Assembly (NCBI GenBank): GCA_031308135.1 | Contig: JAHLJT010002630.1 | Location: 96,826,141 to 96,890,140, forward strand | From: Acheta domesticus | Lineage: Eukaryota; Arthropoda; Insecta; Orthoptera; Gryllidae | Direction of reading: 5' to 3' | DNA length: 64,000 nt | Part shown: piece after piece, positions 31,659-43,847 of the stretch | How positions within the stretch are numbered: the first letter of the stretch is position 1 | How the letters are laid out: every line of letters starts with the position of its first letter | Program-made: the position numbers and the translations under genes | The notes under the pieces: generated by a model | Told to the model about the DNA's origin: nothing | What the model saw: only the letters and a program-made list of their open reading frames with translations | The model's database searches: none

Positions 31659-34600
31659 CTATTAGAAAAATATACAAGGAGACACTATAGATATACGACA
31701 TTTAACATTCAACAAAAAGTTTCACTTTTGATAGTGATAACATTTAAGAAGATGATGATCTTTAAATAATAAAACTTATCTTGATTAATATCTAGAATGT
31801 TACCTACATTGAGAAGTCTGTTAAAATTATTAAATTCATACTAATATCAACAATGTATGTTATATGCATAATAATACAAAATAAGAGTATAAAGGTCATT
31901 CTTTTACAGAAAGGATGATTTCACAAACATACTCTATAAATGGAATGGCAATTCTTTTTGTAATATACTTGGAAAGAAAAATAAGAAAAAATGTATATAA
32001 AGTTAAAAATACATGACTGAAGAGTTAACAGAAAATGCTTTTCCATCAGATTTAACAATTTTAGATAAATTGTTGTGAAATTGAAGCTTGAATTAGTTAA
32101 ATTATACCCACATCTTCAACCTATTGCTTAATCTTTGCTTTGTGTGCCAGAACAAAAAAGGAAAATTATTGTAGACAAAATTGGAAAAAAAATCTTCAAA
32201 ATTCTAGATATGATCAAATTTCCTTTCCCTAGCTAACAAAGTTAAAATGTATTCCTTTTCATCATTTAAAATATTTCACATGGTTCTCGGTACCTAATAT
32301 GACTTTTTCTTCCCCTCCCCCAAGAAATTTCAGTTGTCCAATATTTAAAATTTGGCAATAAAATCTTTTCATTTCCCAAAAAGATTCTGTCACCGATTTC
32401 TATTTTATAGAGTTAAAAATTCTCAAAATTTATCTTTTTCCACTGCACCACAATACTACAATTTTTTTAGTAAATTTTTCTTTTCAGATTTTTAAAATTT
32501 GCTGATAACCTTGTTAATGAAGCAAATGTTATTTCCAGGATAAAACTTCATTTATAATTCATGCAATTTCATATTCTTTCATCCTCTGATGTTTTGATCA
32601 ATAAAGGGATTTTCATTACTTTACTTTGTAAGTGATTATTTTCAATTCAAAAACCTTTTTTTCCTTAAAAGTATTTATACAGGTTTTTTTACTGATGGAG
32701 GGAATTTATTAACGTAAAATTATTCATTCATTTGGAACTGCTGCAGATGAATTAAGAGATTTTAATTAGGGACCGCCCACACTAGAAGGCACAGACAAAA
32801 AGGGAAGAGCAGAGAGTTTTGAATTCAAACTTCAAGTTAATTTACTGGACCAGGCTCAGTAACTGGGTAACACTTTAAACTAGGGGTGCTATAACAGCAC
32901 ATACTTTCTCGTGTTATTTGAAACAGCTACATAGGATTGAAATATTGCACTTTCTGCACTACTAATGTTTTAGATATTATTTGAAAATGTCCAATTCATC
33001 CAAGAAGCAAACAACTCACTGTTTCCATTGCAGTGTTGTCAAAACTACGTGAATTCCACAACTGCATAAAAATATAAAACAAAAGTTTTGTAATTTTCTA
33101 TTGGAAAAAGAAGTCTGATACCATCTATAAAGTCACAAAAATGGTACGTAATTCACAGAAATTCGCGACAGCCGAACGGAATTCAATTGTTGCTTTCCCT
33201 GCCTTGTCGATACTCCCTTTAAAGAGCTAGCAATTTCTATATCCAATGAAAAGAAATCATTTCTTCAAATGAATTTGAAAAGAAATCATTTCTTTAAAGA
33301 TTAATGTGTAAAAGTATAACAAAAGGTGGAATGTAAAAACGAACAAAAATAATACGCAAAATTGCAAATTCTAATTTACGACACATCCGGCTGTCTGAAG
33401 CGCAGTAAATTTGCAGCGGGCTATTACGTTTGTCACGAAATTATAGAATAAACACTCGCATTTTCAAAAAAATTAAGATTGACCTTATTTCAAGATGTAG
33501 TTTTGATAAATATTGAGAAAACCAGCTGCCATATATCGCCGCCCAATGTACATTTTTTCCACACTTTCTTCATTTTTCGGTTTCTGAGGAAGAATGGAAA
33601 TATTAATTTGAGAATATTAAAAAACACAAAAATCTCGTCCTTAATGGCAATTTTAAAAAAATTGTAGCCTTTTTTAAGAAAATGGCGTTTAAGCGCTACT
33701 AAAATTGCAAAATTTGAAGCTCTTTTTCACAAAAAATTTTTGACTTTTCAAAAAACTTCATTTGAAGCACTTACATTCACAAATATAATAATGTTTACAA
33801 ATTGCTGGTAATTTGCATATTAAAGATTTGAGAATCATTTCAAAAAAATTACATTTCTGTAATTTTTGAAAAAAACAAAAAAATATTCAAAAATGAACTT
33901 TACGTCATATTAAAGAGTACAATTAGCACTACCCGTTCGAAAAGTTTGAAGAAAAGGTTGGAGCCATTTATGAGAAAATGGCGTTTAAGCGTGTCCGAAA
34001 ATGCGGAATTTTGGGCTAGTTTTCACAGAAAACGGTTCAGTTCTCGAGAAACTCTGTAGAAAATTATTTAAAGACCATGCACTCGTAAATATAGTAATGT
34101 AAAAAAAACGTAAAATTACGTGCCGCACACGTAATGACGTGAGATACAAGTCGAAAAAATTTAATTTTTGTAATTTTTGAAAAAACAAAGAAAAGAATAG
34201 AGCAATATTGCGTTTATGACATCTCATAGAGTACATTTAGTGCTATCTCTACCAAAAGTTAAAAGAAAAAAGTTTGAGACGTTTTTGAGAAAATTTTGTA
34301 TTTGTAATTTTTTAAAATTGCACATATTGCAGCCAATATTGTGCAAAAACTACTAAAATTTTCAAAAAAATGTACATGACTTTTATGGAAGAACTCACTT
34401 TGGAGAAGAAATTTTATTTGGAGGAAAAATCTCTATCTGCAATTTTATAGTTGGAGGAAGACGCCGACAAAAATTCAAACTTTTGCAATTTTCTAAAATT
34501 CAGAGTTTTCAACCGACATGAGACCTACGCCATTCTCTTACATGAACTTCAGATCATCCAAAAACAAAATTTAGTCAAAATTGTTGGCGCCATTTTTTTG

Positions 34601-35394
34601 AAAATTTTGAAAATGTCCCAGGGGTTTCATATAAAGTACCCTCCCAAAATTAAAACATCAGGATCAAATTCAAGGGGCCGCGAGATCATTCAGATCGATC
34701 AGGGAGTATCAATTTTGGAGAAAATCGGCTGAACGATTTAGTCGCTAGCGTTGTTCACAGACGGACGGACGGAAGGACGTTTTGCTTTCAATTGGTTTTT
34801 CGGTATCAAGGACCCACAAAATAGGGATTCTGGCTGCAACACGTGTTAGGAGATTTTACTTTCTTAATTTAGCAACTGGATTTATCCACTTTTTCGTTAC
34901 CAGGGCCCTGTAATAAGAGTTTTTTCTGCCGAAAATCGATTTCTGCAGATTACTATACGTACATACGTATAGTAAAGTAAAAAACACTTACTTCAAACTG
35001 AAACAGCACAGAAGAGAATGTACACATCCTTGCAAAAACAAAACAAGTAGTTACAAGATTCAAGTGAATTTAGATGAGATATGAAGAGCCAAGAAGTACC
35101 AGGATGTATCTAACAAAACTAGAATTTTACATAGAATACATTTTTGAAGATTCAGTTTCATACTACACTCCAGTGAATCCACAACCATCAGTGAGAAAAC
35201 ATCTTTATTCAAAAACTAAGTATGCACAAATCGCAATAGTTTATAAGAAAGCATTTGGTACAAGATGCACAAAGCAGTTTGACAGACATAGTTACATTTG
35301 AAATATCTCCATTTGCTTATAGGAAAAATAAAACAAGAGCATAAAGTAACAAGATAAACATAAAAGAAAAAGAAGTGATTTCCTTTCAACTTAC
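31659..35394 (-). other. Intron 1 of BTB gene B
   Basis: About 3.7 kb bounded by GTAAGT (35394-35389) and CTAATAG (31665-31659). It contains REP-family sequence from about 32880 to 34975 and ends near the donor with sequence duplicated at 41-557. No extra exon seen. Confidence 0.8.
32880..34975 (-). repeat. REP-family copies in gene B intron 1
   Basis: Contains the gctgccatatatcgccgccc block (33526), gaaaatggcgtttaagcg blocks (33680, 33975), ggtttcatataaagtaccct (34623), gtcgctagcgttgttcacag then acggacggacgg (34740-34770) and gggattctggctgcaacacg (34825). It ends in the palindromic tatacgtacatacgtatag terminus at 34970. Mirror orientation of the copy at 11190. Confidence 0.6.
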
Positions 35395-35577
35395 ATGGAA
35401 GTATGGACTGCAAGCAGACAAAACCAGCCTATGAGCATTTAGGCTTCGACCCTCAGCAGAGAGAGTGCAATCCACCAAAAAATTGTTTGCCAACAAACTT
35501 TTGTACACTGTAGCAAGTTCACTAGTGTGGTCTTTCCATCGTACAGATAACACTGGTTGAGCCATGGTTAGGAAGAC
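35395..35577 (-). CDS. BTB/POZ gene B, first coding exon
   Basis: A TTTATTTCAG acceptor, 12 bases of 5' UTR, ATG at 35565-35563, then 57 codons to a GTAAGT donor at 35394. It encodes the first half of the BTB domain ([45 protein letters not shown]). The start fits the family (M-A-x...RW) and the Kozak-like ccATGG. Paralogue of the exon at 558-740. The family acts as nuclear transcription or chromatin regulators that dimerise through this domain. Confidence 0.93.
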
Positions 35578-37215
35578 CTGAAATAAATCAAATATCTAAA
35601 TTGAAGGCAGCGATACTGAGAAAGGATAGTAAAGGCGTAACTCTTGTAAAGAGAATTTATGCTGCAGCTGTGAGGCAAACTATCACATAATATTTTATCA
35701 AGGGATTTGCATGCTATTCATTACTATGTCTGCAAATAATATTTTATCAAGGGATTTGCATGCATTGCTGGTCCTGAATGAGAACTCCTTACAATCTCAT
35801 ATATTCATTACTATGTCTGCAAATTGCAAAAAGTAATATCACTTACGATTAACTGACAAGAACAAATGCAAAAGGTATATGAAGCTTAAGAAAACAAAAA
35901 CTAAGAAATGTGTAGTTCATTCTAGAAGTGTTATATGCAATAAATCATATCCAAATGTAATATCAAAGATGATTCCTTATTCCAAAACCAAAAATTATAT
36001 GTAACCTTTAAAAAATCAGACAGGTAAAAATTTATCCAATGTCAATTTCAGCTACCACATCACACTGGGACCACGTGAAATGCAGTATATTTTTAGGTTC
36101 TGGTTCAAAAAAGAATATTTTCATGGTGAAGGAGATGGTTTTTTCTCTATTTCTGGTACAGTAAAACCCAAGATGGAACAAGTGTGATTCTTCAAATAAG
36201 CAGATTTCCATCTCTGAGCATTTCCAAAAGTTTACTATGTCAACTTAAAAGTAAAATTTAAATATTAGACCAATGTTTAGATAAGATTTTCATGAAAGGT
36301 ATTGCCAAATAGTTACAGAGAGCACTTGGGAAGAAATAATTCCTCACTTCATCCTTCGTTGAAAGTGGTAAACTGTTGCCCTACTCGTATGCAACTAACT
36401 TAAAAATACATCTCCTATATTAGGTTATTATAATTTGTGATGCTATAAAAATATTTCCTTTTCAATATTCGAATGGTTCTTGAAATAAATTTTATTTTTT
36501 TCAGCATTCTGATTTGTTACTTTCAAATCAGCAAGACAATTGTGCTTCTTACAGAGGTTCCATCATTCTGACATTATAGTGTATTAGCATCTTTTCTCTG
36601 CATCAATGTTTCTGGTGTTAATAACTTTACTAATAATACACAGTCCACCAAAGACGGACTGACTGAAACTGAGAAATCCTGGACGGACACAGTAGACACC
36701 TGTTGTGCATCCTTTAAGAAGATTTTGAACCCTTGTCTAAAGTTTTAATTATGTAATTATGTCATCAAATTGGTAATCATGCAAACATTCATGTACCAAC
36801 ATACAATTTACTACTGCACATATACCTAACAATGCTAAGTTGTTCATGCTTGCCTATGTTCCATCTGACATGATAAAATTTAACTATACAGTGGGCTAAT
36901 ACGATTTCATTCTTTTGTTCACTAGCCTCACTCAAAGGTTATTACTTTGTGTATTAAAAATTTACTAAGATGTTTTTGTTAAGTTACTTAATAAAAAAGG
37001 TTGACATGGAAAAAATTTCGTCAATAAATAGATGCTAAAACCCCTTATAAAAAAATCAGACTCGATAACCAAATTCGCTTAGAAAAAATCAATGCTTCAA
37101 AGAAGTTAACATGTTTTAGATGACTTTTACTTACCGCCAGTTAAGTCTAAAATTGAATTGAAAACATCTGTACCGAAATTCGAGAAATTAAGAACGTGTA
37201 GACAATAACGCGCTA
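35578..37215 (-). repeat. Upstream flank of gene B, duplicate of 741-2440
   Basis: Same order of blocks as upstream of gene A (see that entry). A local duplication of atattttatcaagggatttgcatgc occurs at about 35690 and 35740. Presumably contains promoter and 5' UTR exon, not locatable by eye. Confidence 0.65.
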
Positions 37216-38810
37216 TATTCTCCCGAATATTAAACATTGGATATCATCTTACACAGTGGATATCTTACACCGTGGTGGTAATTACTCGGTTTGAACAACG
37301 TGAACGTTCAGTTCATGATTAGGTCTGCATTTCAGTTCGTATTGTTCATCCTAGAAATTAATTTTTAATCTGTTTTAACCGCAGAGAACATTCAATTCAT
37401 TCAAATGCATACCACTTCTCCACGGTTTAAACTTTTGTAAAACAATAATGTGATTACCGTGGCAAAAGCGAATCTTACTACCTCCCAGCGTTGCCAGTTG
37501 ATTAAATGTATATCCAGTACCGACCTTCAAAAATCCTGGTACTTTCACTAAGTAAAATTCCTGGTTCGAGTTTTCAGGCTCAAATGGTCCCAGAGAAAGT
37601 GGATCATACCAAGATCATGAATATCATCTGTCATTCTAACGACATTGATTTAGGTACTTTTCGTCACATTTTAAGTTTACTACAGGTCCAGTTCAGAGGA
37701 GTCAACAGTCAACGAAACTCATGTGTTGGCACATACGCGTCGAAATAGAATTTGTTTAGCTGCGGTTGGCATCTTTTCATTTACTTTATTTTCTACCAAC
37801 GTGTTCAAAACTGCACTCTTGAGCGCGTAGAAGCATATTTACAATTTTTTAATTGAATTTGTAATTTTTATTTGATATTCCCATCGCATTATTTGTTTTT
37901 GAATTTTTAAACGAGACAGTGGAAACAATGCCACGTAAGCGTGTTAAAATTACGCATGCAAATCGTGTTAAACAATCAATATTAAATAGTTCAGCAAGAT
38001 ACAATGTTATTACCCTACATGAGAATTCGAAAGAGAATGAGAACGAGACAGGATGATGAAAACGAATTCCGAACGTATATGTGAAGTGGCTTATTTATTT
38101 CAGGTAGTATGTTCATGAAATAGAACATCTTAAATTTTCGTACTAAGGAATAGATTATTTGTGCATTACCACATGCAGGTATTTTGTAAATTTTTGGTTA
38201 TATCTATAAATTGTGGATTGTAGTACACACAGTGATTGAGCATATTTTAATTCATGTTGTTTGGTCTAATAATGAAGCCATATTTGAATAAATTAACATT
38301 ACAAATGTTTGTAAACCTCTAAAACACAGTTCATATCAGCTTCACAATATTCTTTCAGTACTGTGAAGTCAGTATTGAATCAGATCACTTAGATGGTTGG
38401 GAAGAAAGCAATTGCAAAATTCATCTATAAAAAAAACTCATGATGGTAACATTCAACATAGTGTATTTTTTGTACTTTGTATTGAGTATAGTTAGCAAAG
38501 CAGAGATAATAGGAAACTTTTTTTACTGGGAAAGTTCTTTCAGAAAAAGAAATTTGGGAGAATATCAGAGGCAATTATGATACATTCTTTTTCCAAAGAT
38601 CTTAACCTTCTTTGTTCAGAATTCTGAAATGAATTTTGTTTGAAAAATTGAAGTAAGTATATTGTTTATAGGGGAAAAGATGATGAAAATTATCCAGAAG
38701 AATTATTTTTGTCAGCCTTATTTGTAGTAATATCAATAGTAAAAAAAATAATAATATCTGTCAAAGAGAATTGCTTCAATGTATGACAAGATGTAGCAAT
38801 TCCAGGCGCG
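37216..38810. other. AT-rich stretch; possible 43-codon ORF at 37928-38056 (+)
   Basis: Mostly featureless. A plus-strand ORF (MPRKRVKITHANRVKQSILN..., 43 codons to TGA 38054-38056) is basic at its start and could be a short first exon divergent from gene B, but no donor is visible at its end. Low confidence. Confidence 0.2.
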
Positions 38811-39025
38811 GCTCGTCATTAAAGGCTGTAAGGCGGAGCCTCTCCTAGAGAAATCGCAGTCCAAAAGACATTTAAAAATATGTTTACAAATGTATTTATT
38901 TATTAATAATGGAATTCTGAGTTGTATTATATTACAATCATATCAAAATTTTTCTTTGTCGGCTCGTTAACGGCCGTCCGTAACGCATTTAAAGGTGTAG
39001 ACAGGGAAGAGAGAAGCGTTAGGCT

Positions 39026-40055
39026 CCCACTTTATTCTCACATAAGGCCCGCAACAGACTACGCCGAGGAATGTGTTTCCAGAAATGTGCGACGAGAAAC
39101 GTGGAAAATCGAAACAAGGGACGCTTATGGACCCCCACACACCTGAAAGAGTTTCCTCGTTCGCCTCTGCGGAGGCGAAAGAGTTCCTCGCTCGAGTCGG
39201 TCGGCGAGCGAGTTTTCTCGGACACATTTCTACTCTTTCACTTGTTATACGACATTTGGGCGTTCGCTGCCGCAGGAAAACATCAAACAGTGCATAGAAC
39301 TGAATGAGGTTATAACGTTTGGCAGTAAAAGATGCGATAAACTACCAGTTTTTTAATTGTTTTCTTGAATTTTCTCTTCAAACAGAAATGAACACGTAAA
39401 AACTTGTATGGAAGATATTCTTATTTGTGTGAAATCCGCTCGTAATGAGTATTATAAAATTAAAAATTTGAAGCAAGAAACTTGAAAGGGTATTTTGAAA
39501 GAATTGAATTAATTTATTTCTTCTCTTAATTGGTATTTATGAATGAATTTATTAATTGTGAATTTTATTATGAATTATTTTATCATTATCAATTCATTAT
39601 TCAACCAACAAATATAGTAAACCAGAGCGTGGTAGAGATTACGAAGTTCAAGAAAATTTGCTGATGTACAACTTCTCCCTTATACGTCACTTAACTTCTT
39701 GTTTTTTAACATTAAATAATGATTTGTATGCAATGTAGTAGTGTGTTTCTCTCTAGGTAATTCGAACTCGTTAAACAAATGGTTTACGATTATTGTAACA
39801 AAACCAGGATATCACGAGTAAAAATTACATAAGAGCATTTAATAAAACAAGAAATGGGACTCTCAGATGATCTCCTAGCTAAAACTGCTGCCATCACTCT
39901 CGGCTTGTGGCACATAAAGGCATTTCGAGACATCGAATAACCTCTTTGTAGTGTGTGGACGCAGCCTCGCCGGCTTATTTCCACATTTCTCGTCGCACAT
40001 TTCTCGCAACGCATTCCTCGATGTAGTCTGTTGCGGGCCTAAGGCCTGTATAAAA
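39026..40055. mobile_element. Foldback element with about 110-bp inverted arms
   Basis: aaggcccgcaacagactacg then gaggaatg and aaatgtgcgacgagaaacgt at 39043-39110 is the reverse complement of 39970-40042. Similarity continues inward (gacgct...ggaccccCACACAC) to about 39150 and 39935. Small GC-rich hairpins (cgcctctgcggaggcg; ctcgctcg/cgagcgag) lie inside the left arm. The middle is AT-rich and non-coding. Class unknown. Confidence 0.65.
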
Positions 40056-40883
40056 CGAGGAGGTGTGACGTCATGCATTCACAGCAGACACTTACCAACG
40101 ATAAGATGGTCGAAACGTCGGCAACACAGCCTTCGACGCGGCGTCACCCAGACAGCCAAGATCATCCACATGACTCCGGCCGCGGTAGCGTACGACTTCA
40201 CTCACCAGATAGTATTACTGTGCAGCTCCGCGAGTAGCATTGAGCTTCAACTAGTTTTCCCAGTATGCGGTAGGAGCGCTATACTTGGTTTTTTTCTTTC
40301 TTGGCGCATGAAGTCTGGTCTTCTGGGGCCCGGCAAAATAGTTGTGAAACAGACCTTACGACTACTTGTGATTACTAGTACCAGTATTACATCCGCAAGT
40401 TTTCTTGAGCCCTCGCTTCGCTAGTTGTGAGAGGAGTGGGGAGTAGGATTATTTTGACAAAAAGTATTTTATATCAAATTTGAAATTGGGTTTTCAATGC
40501 AAAACAGTTTCTAATACACGGGAGCGAACATTTCTGGTTATCAGATTTTGTCTACAACCCTCGTTTCCATCATTTATTCTTAATTCAACTAATGTTGGCA
40601 AAGGAGTGGGGATAGGTATTCCGGGGCTCAAGAAAACTTGCGCGTGTAGTAACTTGTTACCCTTGTGAAACGGGCACCAAGATGGAATATCTCACGCTAT
40701 TTCACGTCGTTCTCAATCGTCTGTATCAAACTTATTATTAATAGAAATACAATGCAGGCAATGAAATGCACTGTAATGTAATGCATTTGCAGCCTTCCCC
40801 ATTTATAAAACCACGAGCCGCGACAGAGCAATTCATATTCAATAAATCATATGCAGATTTGCATTGCTTTCAACATACAATTA
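40056..40883. repeat. Small-element cluster, including a 249-bp hairpin element
   Basis: CGCAAGTTTTCTTGAGCCC at 40394 is mirrored by GGGCTCAAGAAAACTTGCG ending at 40642, bounding a small foldback. Broken foldback-MITE pieces flank it: ttctttcttggcgcatgaag (about 40294) and caagatggaatatctcacgc (about 40678). No gene. Confidence 0.6.
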
Positions 40884-43142
40884 CACAGGTCTGCGAAAAA
40901 AAATTTTTTGTTAGCTGCATTAGATATTTTTACTGAATTATATGTTTTAAAGTGCGCTGATTTCAAAAGTTATGGCCATTTTTTTCTATCACATAAGGAT
41001 TTGTTGCAAATTCCAACACAAAATATTGGTTAAAGCACTCCTTTATTCAAAATTTTCAAACAATAAGTATTTTTTTTAAAGCAAACGAAACATTATTTTG
41101 ATACATGTACTTATTCATGTTCTTTATGAAACGTCTTCTTCTTTTCCTTGATACTTTGACGAGTCCTTTTCCGATTTTTATTTTCAGTTTCTCGCTTAAG
41201 CAGCCAACAGTAGTCAGCAAGCATAGTGACATCCCATCGCCCTTGGTACCTTCTCTCGATATCACGCACATCCTGGTGAAATCGCTCCCCCTGCTCTTCA
41301 CTGTAAGCTCCCAGGTTTTCAGGAAAATAGTCTATGTGAGAGTGTAAAAAATGGACCTTCAAGCTCATCTTGCAGCCTTGAGCTTCATATGCTGCTAACA
41401 TCCGTTGCACAATGGTTTTATAGTTAGGATTCCTGGTATTTCCTAAAAACTTTCGCACTACGTCCTTGAACGATACCCAAGCTTCTTTTTCCTTCTCATT
41501 CATAGTTTCCACAAATGAAGGGTCCGTTAAAAGTTTTCTTATGTCGGGGCCGGTGAAAACTCCCTCTTTCAACTTTGCTTCTGACAGCTTCGGAAATTTT
41601 GTACATAAATATTTGAAACAGTCTCCATCCTTTTGCAGCGATTTTACAAATTGTTTCATCAACCCCAATTTGATATGGAGAGGGGGCAACAAAACCTTTT
41701 CTGGTGGTACCAAGGTAGTGTTTATAACATTTTTCTCTCCAGGTTTTAAAGTTTCTCGGGATGGCCAATCACTTTTTTTCCAGTGCTGTTCTCTGGCTCT
41801 ACTATCCCACAAGCATAAGAAGCATGGGTATTTAGTATAGCCTGCCTGCTGACCCAAAAGCATTGTCAGTATTTTGAAGTCCCCACAAATCATCCATTGA
41901 TGGTCTTGATACTTGATTTTTTCCAGGATAATGGCCAAATCGTTATAATCTTCTTTCATATGCACGGAATGTCCAATCGGAATCGAGGCAAATTTATTTC
42001 CATTGTGCAATAATACTACTTTAAGGCTAGTCTTAGATGAGTCAATGAATAGGCGCCATTCAGATGAGTCATACTTTATATCAAAGCAATGTATGAGTTC
42101 TTCCACATTATTGCAGAAAACTAAATTTCCTTCTTTTGAAAAAAACTGGGTGAATTCTTTTTCTCGGTGTCTGTACCAGTAGAAAGAAGTGCCAGGTGAT
42201 AAAAGGTTTTTATTTTTTAATCTAGAACCTAACAGTTCGGCTGCATCTTTTGAAAGACCTAAATCTCTTACTAAATCATTGAGCTCACCTTGAGAAAATA
42301 GTTGAGGCCTTCCATCTTCGTCAAAAGATGAATCTGAGCTTGATTCACCGGGAGGAGGTAAAGTAGCTTCGTCCTCCAACTCACTAGGATATTCATCCAA
42401 ACTGGAAGGTGGCTGCGGGATAGATATCTCGGAGCTATGGGGCACTGGACGTATAGCTGAGTCAAGATTAGGATAACTTATGTTTCTTTTGTTTTTTGAA
42501 TTGAATCCCTTTACGTCAACTGAGCAGAAGTAGCAGTCAGAGGTGTGATTTTTCTGCTCACGCCATATCATAGGAATTCCAAATCGAAATGATGTTTTCT
42601 TTCCCTTAAACCACAAACGAAGATCTTCTTCGCATCTTCTACACACCTTATGCGGGGCCCATGGTTTATCTTGATCACCAACTTTTAATTTAAAGTAGGC
42701 AAAATAAACTTTCCTTATAAAATCACTTATATTTCTCTGTTGACTTTTAATAGTGAATTCACCACAGATATAACAAAAACTGTTTGGAGAAATAACACAA
42801 CCCCTTGTAGCCATGATTAACAGACAACAGCACTGTTCACTTCAATATCAGTATGTCTACTGAGAGCTTTTCTTTGTTTCAAGCGATATACGTCATTTGA
42901 CTTGTCTCAACCTGTTAAAACATTCCCAGTCTTACCAACAGCTCAGGTTGTTTTTCTCCATTATCAAATAAAAATCATATGGGTTTATTACTATAATTAT
43001 AATTATAATGAACGTAGATACTACAATATACATAAAACCTTATGTGATATAATAATTTGAATATTTTTTATGATTTTGGGAGGTCAAAATCTGTAAGAAA
43101 ATGTAAAAAAATCCTATGCAGTTTTTTGGTCGCAGACCTGTG
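40884..43142 (-). mobile_element. 2.26-kb DNA transposon with TIRs around an intact ORF
   Basis: CACAGGTCTGCGA opens the element at 40884 and its reverse complement TCGCAGACCTGTG closes it at 43142. Further in, ctgcattagatatttttac (about 40915) pairs with the reversed ctgcataggatttttttac (about 43100), so the arms are about 50 bp and imperfect. TTA flanks both ends (40881-40883, 43143-43145), a plausible 3-bp target duplication. The single ORF 41111-42814 fills the centre. A CAC start with 3-bp duplication would suit CMC (Chapaev3-like) elements, which I offer only as a hypothesis. Confidence 0.75.
41111..42814 (-). CDS. Putative transposase, intact (567 residues), of the TIR element
   Basis: Uninterrupted single-exon ORF. 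The N-terminus has paired cysteines at about 14/17, 58/61 and 94/97 (CYICGEF, CRRCEED, CYFCSVD), likely zinc-binding and perhaps DNA-binding. An acidic, proline-rich linker follows (about 120-180). The rest has a plausible RNase H-like catalytic core: FIDSSKTSLKVVLLHNG (Asp about 258), ICGDFKIL (Asp about 312), then a C-x2-C at 331/334 (PCFLCLWDSR), PPLHIKLG (377-384) and SEEQGERFHQD (Glu about 506-510). Proteins with the EQGERFHQD block are widespread as 'uncharacterized' in arthropods, as far as I recall. The basic tail (RKRTRQSIKEKKK) could be a nuclear signal. The catalytic triad is inference from motif spacing; the intact frame and TIRs suggest recent activity. Confidence 0.75.
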   Translation of the reverse strand: MATRGCVISPNSFCYICGEFTIKSQQRNISDFIRKVYFAYFKLKVGDQDKPWAPHKVCRRCEEDLRLWFKGKKTSFRFGIPMIWREQKNHTSDCYFCSVDVKGFNSKNKRNISYPNLDSAIRPVPHSSEISIPQPPSSLDEYPSELEDEATLPPPGESSSDSSFDEDGRPQLFSQGELNDLVRDLGLSKDAAELLGSRLKNKNLLSPGTSFYWYRHREKEFTQFFSKEGNLVFCNNVEELIHCFDIKYDSSEWRLFIDSSKTSLKVVLLHNGNKFASIPIGHSVHMKEDYNDLAIILEKIKYQDHQWMICGDFKILTMLLGQQAGYTKYPCFLCLWDSRAREQHWKKSDWPSRETLKPGEKNVINTTLVPPEKVLLPPLHIKLGLMKQFVKSLQKDGDCFKYLCTKFPKLSEAKLKEGVFTGPDIRKLLTDPSFVETMNEKEKEAWVSFKDVVRKFLGNTRNPNYKTIVQRMLAAYEAQGCKMSLKVHFLHSHIDYFPENLGAYSEEQGERFHQDVRDIERRYQGRWDVTMLADYCWLLKRETENKNRKRTRQSIKEKKKTFHKEHE

Positions 43143-43145
43143 TTA

Positions 43146-43847
43146 TCGATTACATACTTTGATACTGCACTCTCATGGAAATAAATTTAGTATTTTAAAT
43201 GTGAGACAGTATTTACTATATAAACCTATATTATACATTACACTATGCAATACTTTTATACAATGTAAATGTAATTATAAGATTATTATATTTATTGAAA
43301 ACTTTTCATATTTTACAGTCATGGCTGACCCAAAGAAAGGAGTGTATGTAGTATACAATGAGAACAACGATTTATGAAGCCTTGCCGGAGGCCCATGAGC
43401 AGATCTGTAATGTAGGTATTATAAGTAATATAAGACTGCTGCTAACGCTAACACAGACTGCTAACGTTCTGTGCAAAACGTGAATATTTTAAAAATACAT
43501 ATTTATTGTCAGGATACATGGTAAATGCAGTATAATATTATTCTTTCATTTTAATTTTCATCTTTTCATATCCACCTTCATATTGATTGAATAGGGTTTA
43601 GAGGGCGCTTCGACTACTGTGGTCATTTGCGCCCATGCCAGAGTATTTAGAGAAAAGAATATTCTGTGTTGCATATGTAACTTACACACTGTCTAAAAGC
43701 ATGTACATTGGCTAAAAAGAAGGCTTGAATTCTGCTTCAAGCATACATGTAGAAATGGCAGAAGAAAGATAGAAAAAGGGCGCGTAAAATTTATCTTAAA
43801 ACGTAAAATTGGCTGTAAAGGGGCCAAAAAACAACATAAAACATTGT
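43146..43847. other. AT-rich stretch, nothing recognised
   Basis: No gene or clear repeat. A short plus-strand frame near 43321 (MADPKKGVYVVYNENNDL) is too short to support. Confidence 0.5.

Noticed and set aside
43057..43377. 106-codon plus-strand ORF crossing the right end of the TIR transposon
   Set aside because: It spans the transposon terminus, is AT-biased and lacks any domain; chance.
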